Of a stretch of 64,000 nt of DNA, positions 55,518-64,000 are shown piece by piece (within the stretch, counting starts at the first letter, position 1; each line of letters starts with the position of its first letter). Source of the DNA: Mycobacterium sp. (GTDB lineage: Bacteria > Actinomycetota > Actinomycetes > Mycobacteriales > Mycobacteriaceae); NCBI GenBank assembly GCA_016197405.1, contig JACPVR010000018.1:124001-188000 (forward strand), given 5' to 3'. The translations under genes were made by a program, and so were the position numbers. The notes beneath the pieces are model-generated. The model was not told the DNA's origin. It saw nothing but the letters and a program-made list of their open reading frames with translations, and made no database searches.

Positions 55518-56545
55518 CAGTTCGGCCTATCGGCGTCCGGGGTGTACTTGTCCATCAGCCCCGCGGTGATCTCGAACAACCGCAGCCGGGTCTTCTTGTT
55601 GAGCTCGTGCTGGGTGTCGATGATCCCGCCGGTCGCCAAATGCCGGTCGTACGGCATGAATTCGACGGTGGCACCGGACTGGCTGAACCGTTCGGTGAGG
55701 TAGGCGACGGCGTCCTTGTCGTAGTTGTCCCGGCTGTCGTTGAGCACCACGGTGCTGCGTGAGACCAGCTCGTGGTGTCCCATCGACCGCAGCATGTCGA
55801 TGGCCCGGGTGACCGGCAGCGACGTGTCCGCCGTCAGGCCGGAGACGAAGACCAAGGTGTCGCAGGCCTCGAAGACCGCCTTCATGACGGGGTGTTCCAG
55901 ATCGTCGGCAGTGTCGACCAGGATGACGTTGTGTGTGCGGCGCAGCCGCGACAGCACGCCGGTGAACATCGACGGCACCAAAGGCCGCGGCTGGTCGGAG
56001 ACCCTGTTACCGGCCAGCACGTCAAGACCTATTGCGTTCTGGCCCAGGTGTTCCCGGATGTCGGCATAACCTTGGACATCGGTGTCGTTGAGGACCGCGG
56101 AGTAGTCGCCGGGTGGCGCTTCGTCGATACGACCGGCCAGCGTTCCGAAGCCCGGCGCGGCATCGATCGCCACCACGTTCTCGGGACGGCATTCCCGGAA
56201 GACGGCCCCGATACTGGCGGTCATCGTGGTCTTGCCGACGCCGCCTTTACCCGACACCACACCGATGACGTACTGCTTGCGGATATGTCGGCGGATTCGT
56301 TCCCGCAATTCGCGATAATGGCGTTCCGAAGGCGACTCACCGAGGTTGATGGTCTTGAACGAGGCTTTATAAATGAATTTGCGCCAGCCCGATCCGGGCG
56401 GAATTTTGCGGGGTGTGACCATATCGGAAACACGCAGTGTTCCCGAGATGGAATCCGCTGTCTGATAATGCGATCCGCCGCGCTCACCGTGTGCCGGCGC
56501 GCCACCGGTGGGCCTATTCACCGAATCTCCCCACGGATTTGTCAC
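55517..56545 (-). CDS. MinD/ParA-like ATPase of the ESX-2 cluster (Rv3888c-like)
   Basis: From GTG 56543-56545 this gives 342 residues, the length of Rv3888c (341). The short N-terminal region is disordered and polar, unlike the Pro-rich tail of the outer paralogue. The Walker A-type motif is SGKGGVGKTT (98-107), with AIDAAPGFGTLAG and VILVDTADDLEHP downstream. These MinD-like proteins dimerise and may place or regulate the secretion machine. The stop shares one base with the eccD2 start. A longer version from an upstream ATG (56608) would overlap espG2 by 28 bases. Confidence 0.88.
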   Translation of the reverse strand: MTNPWGDSVNRPTGGAPAHGERGGSHYQTADSISGTLRVSDMVTPRKIPPGSGWRKFIYKASFKTINLGESPSERHYRELRERIRRHIRKQYVIGVVSGKGGVGKTTMTASIGAVFRECRPENVVAIDAAPGFGTLAGRIDEAPPGDYSAVLNDTDVQGYADIREHLGQNAIGLDVLAGNRVSDQPRPLVPSMFTGVLSRLRRTHNVILVDTADDLEHPVMKAVFEACDTLVFVSGLTADTSLPVTRAIDMLRSMGHHELVSRSTVVLNDSRDNYDKDAVAYLTERFSQSGATVEFMPYDRHLATGGIIDTQHELNKKTRLRLFEITAGLMDKYTPDADRPN

Positions 56546-56580
56546 GTTGCCGATGCTAACATGTTTGCCAATCACCTTCG

Positions 56581-57399
56581 TTAATAAATCTTCCGGTGTG
56601 AATACCATTCTTCTTTCGCCGGCAACCGCCGCACCATCGTATTGATGGCCGTCACGATGTTGCCTGCCGATCCCGGCGAGGCGATCATCCACAACTTGCC
56701 GCCCTGCGGTGCGTGCTCGATCAGAATGCGGCCCTCGGGGGTGTCGAAGATCGTCACCGACCCATGTTCGATATGAGACTTCCCGGCCCCGGCCTGGGCG
56801 GCCACGATGGATGCACACGCCGATTTCGATGTGTCGGCAGCAAGCATCAACAACCGTTGCTGATCGGCGTCGACGCGTTGACTGCCCAGGAACCGGCCCA
56901 AGGATTCCGGGTTCTTGACGGTGTCGACGATCTGATCCGCGTCGAGGGTGACCGGCCGCAGCGGGGCCGGTTCCAGCACACCGAGCAGCCTTTCGATCTG
57001 GTCCCGGATGACGGTGTTCGCCGAGCTCTCCGTGGAAGCCGTTCCGGCAGGACCGATTCGGACCACACTCTGTACCCGTTCGATGCTGACCCACCACTGG
57101 GCGAACCTCGCGAGCACGACGCCGATCAGGCCTTCGTCGGTCGGGGTGTTGATGTAGAAGATCAATGCCACATCGCGCCGGGACAGTACCGTGAGCCAGT
57201 CGACGATCGCCGTGTCGACCTGGCCGCTGTCGTCGATCGCGCCGCTTTGTCTCAGTTCGGCGGCCACCGGGTGTGCCAGTGCCGCTTCCTTCGTCTCGAA
57301 ACGAGGCAGCACGGCGCGCAATCCCAGTTCGGGCGCGATCGTTTCCACACCGGCCAGGATTTGGAGAACCCAAAGCCCGTCGATGGTGGTGGTCAGCAC
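56581..57399 (-). CDS. espG2: ESX-2 PE/PPE chaperone EspG2
   Basis: This 272-residue protein starts at a GTG with GAGGG upstream and has the EspG fold: a two-lobed beta-sheet protein with no motif beyond general pattern. Length (276 in Rv3889c) and place between esxC and the MinD-like gene fit. EspG proteins bind the tip of PPE proteins of PE-PPE pairs in the cytosol and deliver them to the matching ESX system. Only ESX-2-specific EspG should act on this locus. Confidence 0.88.
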   Translation of the reverse strand: MLTTTIDGLWVLQILAGVETIAPELGLRAVLPRFETKEAALAHPVAAELRQSGAIDDSGQVDTAIVDWLTVLSRRDVALIFYINTPTDEGLIGVVLARFAQWWVSIERVQSVVRIGPAGTASTESSANTVIRDQIERLLGVLEPAPLRPVTLDADQIVDTVKNPESLGRFLGSQRVDADQQRLLMLAADTSKSACASIVAAQAGAGKSHIEHGSVTIFDTPEGRILIEHAPQGGKLWMIASPGSAGNIVTAINTMVRRLPAKEEWYSHRKIY

Positions 57400-57475
57400 T
57401 GAACCCTCAACATAAGTCCCCCGACAAAGCCGCGGGGCGCACGCAGGCCGCGTGCGCCCCGGTGAGCTTGTCTGG

Positions 57476-57772
57476 TTAGAAGCCGGCGCCGATGTTGACG
57501 TCGAGCGCATGGGCCAGCTCGCTGGACTCCATGATCTTGCTGCCGTGGGTCATGACGATCTGGATGAGCCCGTCGAGACCTTTGAGGATCTGCATCTGGC
57601 GGGCGTGGAACGCGGTTCCCGCTTCGCCCTCGAAGAACTCCTGCAGGGCCTGCGTCTTGTTGAGAACGTCGTCATGGATCTCCATGAGCCGCGCTGCGGT
57701 GGTACCGACCTGCGAGGACAGTTCGGCGACGCCGCCGTGGACGTAGGTGATGTCTCCAGACACTCCGGACAT
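57476..57772 (-). CDS. esxC: WXG100-like ESX-2 substrate EsxC
   Basis: This 98-residue protein is a helical hairpin in the Esx family. The usual Trp-x-Gly turn is replaced by Phe-Phe-Glu-Gly (LQEFFEGEAGTAF), as in EsxC (Rv3890c). It is expected to pair with EsxD as a heterodimer for ESX-2 secretion. Start ATG at 57770-57772; esxD ends 33 bases upstream. No Tyr-x3-Asp/Glu signal is seen in the C-terminal tail. Confidence 0.93.
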   Translation of the reverse strand: MSGVSGDITYVHGGVAELSSQVGTTAARLMEIHDDVLNKTQALQEFFEGEAGTAFHARQMQILKGLDGLIQIVMTHGSKIMESSELAHALDVNIGAGF

Positions 57773-57805
57773 TTGGTGACTCCTTGTTCGTAGGGGAAGT
57801 TTCGA

Positions 57806-58111
57806 TCAGCTGCCGGCAAAGCTGGACATGGCACGGGCCTGCTCTTCTTCGTGGTGCTCCACGAGATTGGCCGCATTACCCAGACCGTGGGCCATGCCCT
57901 GCAGGCCATCGGTGGTCTGGATCAGTTCCGAACGCAGGTGCTGGGCCGTGGTCATCGAGGCGGTGCCCGCAGGCCCGTTCCAGATGGCGCCCATGGCGTC
58001 CTGATGGGTGTTGAGATAGCCCTCGACAAGGCCGTTGGCCTCGACGATGTAGTTCTCCATCTCGGCCTTCGTCTGACGCAGAACCTCAGGGGTTACGTGC
58101 ATCTTTCCCAT
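57806..58111 (-). CDS. esxD: WXG100 ESX-2 substrate EsxD
   Basis: This 101-residue protein has the Trp-x-Gly turn in GAIWNGPAGTAS between two helices. ATG 58109-58111 was selected because AAGGAG sits seven bases upstream; a longer frame with ten more residues has no ribosome site. It precedes esxC in the transcript and should form the EsxC-EsxD heterodimer. The C-terminal tail ends in SSFAGS, without a Tyr-x3-Asp/Glu motif. Confidence 0.93.
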   Translation of the reverse strand: MGKMHVTPEVLRQTKAEMENYIVEANGLVEGYLNTHQDAMGAIWNGPAGTASMTTAQHLRSELIQTTDGLQGMAHGLGNAANLVEHHEEEQARAMSSFAGS

Positions 58112-58262
58112 TTGCTTCTCCTTGTTCTCTGCTCCCCCCAAGCAGGGGCTTTTCTCGAGTTTATGGTTTACGCGACGGTTGTCACTTCACTGTTCAGCGA
58201 ACTCATAGGCCTCCAGGGCACACCATGCGATCTGTTAACTGAAGTTGCTTGCCGGTAGAGCG
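58112..58262 (-). other. Intergenic region between PPE and esxD
   Basis: About 150 bases with no gene. Likely holds the leader and an internal promoter or processing site for esxD-esxC, since other genes of this cluster are almost contiguous. Confidence 0.5.
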
Positions 58263-59462
58263 TCAGCGCTCATCCCGGTAGTTGTCGTCCATCACGATGC
58301 GGGCGTGCTGCACGTCTTTCTTGTCCCCTTCCCCTTGATCGCGGCCGAGCATCCCGGCCGGCGACATCGGCATTCCCGAACCACCGGCCTGCGTCGGCCC
58401 GGTCGGCGCAGCCACCTCGGCGGCGTTCAACAGACCGGGCCGCAAGCCGGTCGCCCGGCCGCCTTCCGGCGCGAAACTGCTTGTGGGGCGGGTGTAGTTG
58501 GTCAGGCCCGACATCCCCGATGCGGGCACGCCCCCACCGCCTCCGCCGGCACCACCGAGACCACCGCCCGCGCCGGCCCCCGGCGCCGTCCGCATGGCGT
58601 CCATGGCCGGCGCCGCCTCCACCGCTGCACCGGTGGGTTTCATGCCGCCCATCAGTCCGGTCAGCGAACCCATGGCGGACTGCGGCAGGCCCGCCAGACT
58701 CTGGAAGGCCGACGGCACGGCTTGGAACATGCCGGTCAGCGGTTGGACTGCGCCGGAGAGCATCGACCCCATCTGACCGACCATCTGGTCCATGCCGCCG
58801 GACGACCCGACGCCTTCCATGCCCGTGGTCGCGGCCTTGGAGGTGGCCCGGGCCGTCGCGGTCGCGGTGTTGGTCGCTGCGGATTCACCCACCGAGGTGG
58901 CGGCCATGGCCGGGGCGGCCGGGTTCGCGCCCATCGCTGCCGGCGGCGGCACCGTCGCCAGCTCGGCGGCGAGCGCGTTCAGCGTCGTGCCGTAGTTGGC
59001 TCCGAGCCCGGAATTCTGTCCCCAGTACTCGACATATTCACCCTCAAGCTCGGCGATACGGCCGGTCAGAGCCCCGAGAGTGGCCGGGTTGGCGATGATG
59101 TCGGCCGCACATTCCACCCGGTTGGCATCGACCACCACCGACGGGATCAAGCCGGCCCGGGTCGCGGAGTACAACTCCGCGGCGGCCAGCATCAGGAGTT
59201 GCTGCTTGAGACAGTGCCCACCCAGCGCGCCCTGCAGGCCGTTGAGCATGCCTCCGGTCGCCGCCGAAGCGGTGCCGCCGACGCCGATGAAGTTGGGTAG
59301 CAGGCTGGCGATGTTGATACCCGACATGACCATCGACATGTCGTGCATCGCGGCCTCGACCGCCCACGCCGCCGCTGCCGCGAGCGTGGTCGTGGGACCG
59401 GCTCCAGTCTCGAATGACATCGCGACGGAGGCCGGGTCGGTGGACGGCCAGGGATGCAGCAT
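58263..59462 (-). CDS. PPE69: PPE-family protein (PPE69-like)
   Basis: This 399-residue protein has the same length as Rv3892c. Its N-terminal 180 residues follow the PPE helical fold, with GAGPTTTLAAAAAWAVEAA matching the usual GAGPxPLLAAAAAWxxLA block. The Pro-Pro-Glu triplet itself is absent. The C-terminal half is low-complexity with many Met/Gly/Ala repeats and a GLRPG and TSSFAPEGG closing pattern. It should pair with the adjacent PE protein through the helical interface and be recognised by EspG2. Starts five bases before the PE stop. Confidence 0.9.
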   Translation of the reverse strand: MLHPWPSTDPASVAMSFETGAGPTTTLAAAAAWAVEAAMHDMSMVMSGINIASLLPNFIGVGGTASAATGGMLNGLQGALGGHCLKQQLLMLAAAELYSATRAGLIPSVVVDANRVECAADIIANPATLGALTGRIAELEGEYVEYWGQNSGLGANYGTTLNALAAELATVPPPAAMGANPAAPAMAATSVGESAATNTATATARATSKAATTGMEGVGSSGGMDQMVGQMGSMLSGAVQPLTGMFQAVPSAFQSLAGLPQSAMGSLTGLMGGMKPTGAAVEAAPAMDAMRTAPGAGAGGGLGGAGGGGGGVPASGMSGLTNYTRPTSSFAPEGGRATGLRPGLLNAAEVAAPTGPTQAGGSGMPMSPAGMLGRDQGEGDKKDVQHARIVMDDNYRDER

Positions 59463-59466
59463 GGGC

Positions 59467-59772
59467 TCAGCCGAGCGTGTTGGCCGCGGCGGTCATGGCT
59501 TCACTGGCCTCGGTTGCCGCCGCCGACAGGCTCTGGGCCGCCGAGTACGCCCCGCGCTGGGCGGCGTGCTCGGTGGCCACCGCGCCATAGGCTGCGCCCG
59601 AACTCACCGCGACCTGTGCGAACATCGCCGAATCCAGATCGTTGGCCATCGGCACCTGGCCGGTCAGCGCCGGCATGCTCGCACCGGTGCTGGCCGCGGT
59701 CTCGATACTGATACCGGTCTCGGTTGCGGCTGAGATCCCCACCGCCGCCGGATTCATGTTGAACATCGTCAT
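59467..59772 (-). CDS. PE36: PE-family protein (PE36-like)
   Basis: This 101-residue protein starts at ATG 59770-59772 with GAGGAGG six bases before. The helical hairpin resembles the PE fold (SAMFAQVAVSSGAAYGAVATEHAAQRGAY) without an obvious Pro-Glu dipeptide. It is the first partner of the PE-PPE pair of ESX-2. PE36 of M. tuberculosis is 77 residues, so this copy is longer at the N-terminus. No Tyr-x3-Asp/Glu motif is visible. Confidence 0.87.
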   Translation of the reverse strand: MTMFNMNPAAVGISAATETGISIETAASTGASMPALTGQVPMANDLDSAMFAQVAVSSGAAYGAVATEHAAQRGAYSAAQSLSAAATEASEAMTAAANTLG

Positions 59773-59890
59773 GGGTGTCCTCCTCAGACCCGCGTAACCC
59801 CGGGCTACGCAATATCTCCATATTGTAGGTGTGCTGGACCATCCTGTCGAAGTCACTTTTATCCAGAGTCAGCAAACACCGGCAAGTCAC

Positions 59891-62800
59891 CTATTCGGGC
59901 TGGCCCACCAGCACTCCCTCGATGGCCCCGTCGGTGGTCACCAGAAGGCCGCGACCGGGCGGAAGTTGCTGCGCCGAGATGCGCCCGAAAACCTTGACCG
60001 TCGCCGGATCGTTGTCCATGAAAAGCGTCGGGGTACGGGAGCCGGTCAGCTTCTGCAACAGCGGATTCATCGCCGAGACGCCGGCCCAGTTTCCGGGCAG
60101 CCGAGACACGATCACGTGCAGGCCGATCTCGCGGCTGCGTTCGATGAACGACCACAACGGCGCGGTCGCCGCCTGCTTGCCCAGGATGCCGTTGGGTCGC
60201 AGCTCCTGCTCGTCGTCGATGAGCACGAAATGCTGCGGCCCGTCCCAGATGGTCCGGTTGAGCAGTTCCTCCTGAGTCAGGCCCGACGGTGGTAGTCGGT
60301 CACGCAGCTCCTCGGTCAGGCTTGCAATGACCGCGTCGATGTCATCGGCGGTGTAGGCGTAGGCCCGGACATGCGGCCCCTGGATCTTGCCGATGAGCGT
60401 CGTCTTCGGATCGATGATGGTGATCTGGGCCTGCTCCGGGCTGTAGCGCGACATGACCGACTGGCCGAAGGTCGCCAGGGCGGTGGTCTTGCCACAGCCC
60501 TGCCGGCCCATCACCAGCAGATTGGGCAGTGTCCGGGTGGGGAGCGCGACGGGCTGTAGCGCCGTCTCCCCGATCGCGAACGGCAGGTTCGCCGGATCGG
60601 CGGCCTCGGGGGCGGCGCCGAACGCGGTCAGGATCTCGCGCAGCGCGATGCGCTCGGGTAGCCGGGCCAGCGTCTCCACCTTGCCGGTGCCGGTCACGGC
60701 GGCGATGACGGCGCCCACCTGCCGTGTGGTCACCCGCTCGCCGGACGGCCCGGTGATCTCCGGTACGCCCATGAGCATCTCGTGGCTGGTGCGGGTGAGC
60801 CCGAATCCGGGCCGGTCCAGCACTCGGCGGGCCGCCCGCCGGTGCTCGATACCGCTGCCCATCTGTGATTCGTCCGGGTTGCTCAGCCTCAGCTCGATGC
60901 GGGCGTTGGACACGTTGAGCAGTGCCTGCTTCTGTCCGATGAGCCAGCCGTTGGAGCTCGACACGATGTGCACGCCGTAGGACAGGCCCTGGCGGGCGAT
61001 GGTGATGGCCCGGTCGCCCATGGCGAAGTCCTTCTCGTAGAGATCGCCGAAGTTGTCGATCACCAGGAAGACGTCGCCGAATTTGTCGGCCGGGTCGGTG
61101 GCGCCGCCGGCCGCGGCGCCGAACCGGCGTTCGCGGAACTCGGAGATGTCGATCTGGTACTGCTTGAACGCCGCCTCGCGGGCCCGTAGCAGCCCTTCGA
61201 TGGTCGCCAGCGTTCGCGACACCCCTTCGGAGTCGGTCAGGCTGACAACCGAGGCCACGTGCGGAAGGTCCTCGATCGGATACAGCGAGGCGCCCAGGCA
61301 GAAGAACGTCACGCGCTCGGGTGCATACATCAGCGCCGCCGACGTGATCAGCGTCATCAGTGCCGTCGACTTCCCGCGCTGAGCGGTGGCGGCGACCATG
61401 ATGTTGTCCATCACCGCGTCGAGGACGTGCACCCGCTGGACGTGATCCTCGGGGATGTCCTCGATACCGATCGGGAACACCAGACCGGGGTTCTGGCCGT
61501 AGTCGACGTGCCAGGGCTTGCCGCGCCACCGTTGGACGAGCTCGTCGACTCCTTCACTGACCTCCAGCGGCGGCAGCCAGATCTGGTGCGGCGGCCGGGC
61601 CGGGTGCGACGCCAGTGATTCGCGGATGACGTCGACGAGTTTCTTCTTCTTGAATCCGTCTGGGTGATACAGGAATTCGTCAGGTTCCTCGACGACATCG
61701 TCGGCCACCTCGAGCGCGGCGTTGTCCTCGGCGGTCAGTGGTTGGTACTCCCAGGTGAGGGCACGAGGCTGGGAGAAACTGAGGTCGACGGTGCGGTCCA
61801 CCTCGACGATCTTCTTGGGCACCACGAACGGTGCCGAGACATAGAAGCACCGGAAGTGCTCCAAGTCTCGCGGCCCGACCTTGAGCAGTGCGTAACCGGC
61901 CTCCTTCGAGGGCAGATGCAACGCCGCATCGCTGCCGATGACATCGCGGGAATCCTCGGCCGTCTCGGCGCGCAGCGCGACACGAAAAGCGATGTTGCTC
62001 TTGGCTTTGCTCAGTGAGGACAGGTCCAGCCGTTGACCGCCCAGGGTGAAGAAGACGTTACAGCCGCGGCCCTCCTGGCCGATGTGGATCACCAGGTCGA
62101 TCCACTCCGGGTGGTGGTGGAAAAGCTCGAGGTACTCGTCGATGATGACCAACAGGATGGGCACCGGCTCCAGGTCACGGCCGGCCAGCCGCATCTCCTC
62201 GTATTCGTTGGCATCGCGCGCGCCGGCATCCTTGAAAAGCCGGTAACGCCGGGCGATCTCACCGTCGACTGCCTTACGCATCCGCTCGGCGAGGTGCCGG
62301 TCGTCTTTGCCGAGGTTGGACAGCGAGCCGGCGACGTGCGGCAGACCTTCCAGGTCCTGGGCCGCCGATTCGAACTTCATGTCGACGAATATCACGATGA
62401 AGGTCTCGGGCGAGTGCGTCAGCGCGATGCCGTTGCACAGTGACAGGAAATACTCGGACTTGCCGGAACCGGATGTGCCGATCACCACCGAGTGAAAGCC
62501 GAAGCCGCCGAAGTCCTTTGCCCGCAGCACCACGTACTGCAACTCGCCACCGGGTTTCACACCGACCGGTACCACGGCCCATTTCGGGTCGCCGCGGCCT
62601 CGGCTGTCGGCCCACAATCGATCCACGTCGAGCTTTCGTGGGTCGCTGATCCCCAACGCCCGCAACAGCTCTCCACCCTGACTGTCGGTCTCGGAGAGTT
62701 CACCCGCGGTGGTGGGCGACCAGCGGGCGATGGCGCGCGCATAACGGTTCGCGGTGCTCTCGGCGAGCATGTCGGCCACCGCATAGAACGCGTCGCGATG

Positions 62801-63970
62801 CCGCAGCCGTCCCTCGCGCAACTCGAAACGTTCGTCGGCGTCGTTGAATCCCACCCCGGTACCGACCCGGTCGGCCAACCGGAGCACGGTGATACCTGCC
62901 ATCCCCTTCTGTCCGGTGACGCCCTCCCACTGCTCGGGAGTGCCGACGTTGTCGTCGACGATGACCCAGTGCGGTCCGATGTTGGGAACGCCCGACTCGA
63001 TGGGCGATCCCATGGTGGACGGGCTGGAACCCGACGGAGGTGCCCACGGGCCGCGGCCTTTACGGTGCAGCTCGGCGTCCAGCGCTTCCTCGAGATCGGT
63101 CGGGGAGGTGAACACCAGCCGGCGCAGTCCGCTGGCGTCGAACATCTCGTCGTGCTGGTTGTGCGGTAGCCAGACCAGCCACGACCAGACCTCCGGGTGG
63201 CGGGTGACCACCATCAGCTTGACGTCGCCCGGGCTCTGGTAGACCGCCAACGAACACAGAACCGAACGCATGAAAGCCCGCAGCTCGACCTGGTCGTCGC
63301 CGACGAAGCTGAATCCGGGCTTGGAACGCAGGCTCAGCACCTTGCCGATACCGCGAATCTTGCTCTGCTCCAGGATGAAATCCCGTAGCGCGCCGCCGGT
63401 CACCGGTTCCAGCTCCTCGCCGATCGGCACTTCCGGCCACTGCAGTGACACCGCGGATTCACTGGCCTGCTGCACACCGATGCCCAGGCGCACGTCCAGG
63501 AAGTCCGCGTCGGCGGGCCGGCGTTCCCACATCCGCGGACCGCCGATGACGGTGTCGAGTCGCTGCGGATCGCCGTGCACGAAGAGCTGGCTGCGGCGCT
63601 GGTCCTGGGCCGCGCGCTGAACCTCGTCACGATCCTCGTCGAGCTGACGCAGGTAGACGCGCCGCTCCTTTTCCTGTTCACCCCAGCTCATCCGGCGGCC
63701 CCGGCCGAATCGGCCGCTGAACATCAGCGCGCCGAAACCGATCAGACCGATCATCGGGAAGAGCCCGGACTGCAGGGACCGAACGCCCGAGGTGTACATG
63801 ACGATCAAGGTGCCGATGATGCCGACCAGTAGCGCAGGTAGCGCGATCATCAGCAGGATGTTGCGTGGCTCGCGCTCGGGCAGGGCCAGCGGCGCCCCCA
63901 CCATCACACGGGCCGGCGGCACGCTGGGCACCGGCTTGCGGGCACCCCGCACGAAACCCTTCTTGGACAT
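59891..63970 (-). CDS. eccC2: ESX-2 FtsK/SpoIIIE-type ATPase EccC2
   Basis: This 1359-residue protein (Rv3894c has 1396) has two transmembrane helices near residues 38-85 (LLMIALPALLVGIIGTLIVMY; FPMIGLIGFGALMFSG) and three FtsK-like ATPase domains. Walker A-type motifs lie near residues 500 (GTSGSGKSE), 863 (ATAQRGKST, with an Ala in place of the first Gly) and 1158 (GRQGCGKTT). EccC recognises substrates through its third domain and powers their export by ESX-2. Start ATG 63968-63970 touches the upstream stop codon. Confidence 0.95.
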   Translation of the reverse strand: MSKKGFVRGARKPVPSVPPARVMVGAPLALPEREPRNILLMIALPALLVGIIGTLIVMYTSGVRSLQSGLFPMIGLIGFGALMFSGRFGRGRRMSWGEQEKERRVYLRQLDEDRDEVQRAAQDQRRSQLFVHGDPQRLDTVIGGPRMWERRPADADFLDVRLGIGVQQASESAVSLQWPEVPIGEELEPVTGGALRDFILEQSKIRGIGKVLSLRSKPGFSFVGDDQVELRAFMRSVLCSLAVYQSPGDVKLMVVTRHPEVWSWLVWLPHNQHDEMFDASGLRRLVFTSPTDLEEALDAELHRKGRGPWAPPSGSSPSTMGSPIESGVPNIGPHWVIVDDNVGTPEQWEGVTGQKGMAGITVLRLADRVGTGVGFNDADERFELREGRLRHRDAFYAVADMLAESTANRYARAIARWSPTTAGELSETDSQGGELLRALGISDPRKLDVDRLWADSRGRGDPKWAVVPVGVKPGGELQYVVLRAKDFGGFGFHSVVIGTSGSGKSEYFLSLCNGIALTHSPETFIVIFVDMKFESAAQDLEGLPHVAGSLSNLGKDDRHLAERMRKAVDGEIARRYRLFKDAGARDANEYEEMRLAGRDLEPVPILLVIIDEYLELFHHHPEWIDLVIHIGQEGRGCNVFFTLGGQRLDLSSLSKAKSNIAFRVALRAETAEDSRDVIGSDAALHLPSKEAGYALLKVGPRDLEHFRCFYVSAPFVVPKKIVEVDRTVDLSFSQPRALTWEYQPLTAEDNAALEVADDVVEEPDEFLYHPDGFKKKKLVDVIRESLASHPARPPHQIWLPPLEVSEGVDELVQRWRGKPWHVDYGQNPGLVFPIGIEDIPEDHVQRVHVLDAVMDNIMVAATAQRGKSTALMTLITSAALMYAPERVTFFCLGASLYPIEDLPHVASVVSLTDSEGVSRTLATIEGLLRAREAAFKQYQIDISEFRERRFGAAAGGATDPADKFGDVFLVIDNFGDLYEKDFAMGDRAITIARQGLSYGVHIVSSSNGWLIGQKQALLNVSNARIELRLSNPDESQMGSGIEHRRAARRVLDRPGFGLTRTSHEMLMGVPEITGPSGERVTTRQVGAVIAAVTGTGKVETLARLPERIALREILTAFGAAPEAADPANLPFAIGETALQPVALPTRTLPNLLVMGRQGCGKTTALATFGQSVMSRYSPEQAQITIIDPKTTLIGKIQGPHVRAYAYTADDIDAVIASLTEELRDRLPPSGLTQEELLNRTIWDGPQHFVLIDDEQELRPNGILGKQAATAPLWSFIERSREIGLHVIVSRLPGNWAGVSAMNPLLQKLTGSRTPTLFMDNDPATVKVFGRISAQQLPPGRGLLVTTDGAIEGVLVGQPE

Positions 63971-64000
63971 CTAGCCTCCCCCGTTCTGGTCTCTGGCGCC
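63971..64000 (-). CDS. eccB2: C-terminal end of the next gene, probably eccB2
   Basis: The last ten codons (ending in ...Gly-Gly-Gly and a TAG at 63971-63973) lead straight into the eccC2 start. In ESX-2 loci the gene upstream of eccC is eccB2. Too short for any sequence-based identification. Confidence 0.45.
   Translation of the reverse strand, partial: GARDQNGGG

Overview
This window is a high-GC chromosomal segment of a mycobacterium, most likely a rapid-growing Mycolicibacterium-type species. The evidence is the arabinogalactan genes (ubiA-type phosphoribosyltransferase, glfT2, glf), Erp, EspR, EthA/EthR, IdeR-box-controlled ferritin and a PE/PPE-containing ESX locus. Gene order follows the M. 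tuberculosis Rv3806c to Rv3895c segment closely, so many calls rest on both protein sequence and position. A nickel superoxide dismutase and a DinB polymerase next to ethR set it apart from M. tuberculosis.

Layout. 1-4.0 kb: a leftward cell-wall operon (glf, glfT2, PAP2 phosphatase, partial ubiA). 4.1-9.3 kb: erp, a secreted peptidoglycan-recognition amidase, a HAD phosphatase and two PlsC-type acyltransferases. 9.5-18.1 kb: an MBL-Rieske protein, serS, a septum-formation protein, a small metallopeptidase, a phosphoglycerate-mutase-like enzyme, pheA and a DUF2470-type protein behind a near-consensus IdeR box. 18.2-23.1 kb: a CPBP protease, an LCP ligase, bfrB with tandem IdeR-like boxes, a broken glpQ1, a DUF4328-type membrane protein and a rhodanese. 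23.1-24.5 kb: a possible DnaA-box cluster, a tiny membrane protein and the divergent Ni-SOD maturation protease and sodN. 24.6-30.5 kb: an Rv3847-like protein, a manganese (yybP-ykoY) riboswitch ahead of a GDT1/TMEM165-type transporter, espR, and opposite it an operon of a low-complexity exported protein, an ImmA/IrrE peptidase and a membrane protein. 30.5-34.2 kb: a YcnI-CopC-CopD copper module, a histone-like Lys/Ala/Pro protein and rraA. 34.2-39.6 kb: ethA/ethR with a clear operator, dinB, a PHP hydrolase and an F420-type oxidoreductase. 39.7-46.2 kb: a 46-residue ORF, gltD interrupted by an in-frame UGA, and gltB.

46.7-64 kb: a DUF899-type protein, a small secreted peptide and an EspI-like MinD ATPase, followed by a leftward ESX-2-type type VII secretion locus (eccC2, PE, PPE, esxD, esxC, espG2, MinD-like, eccD2, mycP2, eccE2, eccA2; eccB2 probably begins beyond the right edge). 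In M. tuberculosis ESX-1 lies between gltB and ESX-2; here only about 2.7 kb separates them. Within the ESX locus many genes overlap by 1-4 bases, which suggests one translationally coupled transcript.

Points most worth checking are the gltD UGA codon, the internal deletion in glpQ1, the manganese riboswitch/transporter pair, the two related MinD-like ATPases on either side of the ESX-2 core, the EspR/ImmA/membrane-protein neighbourhood, the Pro-to-Tyr change in the Ni-SOD hook, and the 46-residue ORF next to gltD. No tRNA, rRNA, insertion sequence, prophage or CRISPR array was recognised by reading.
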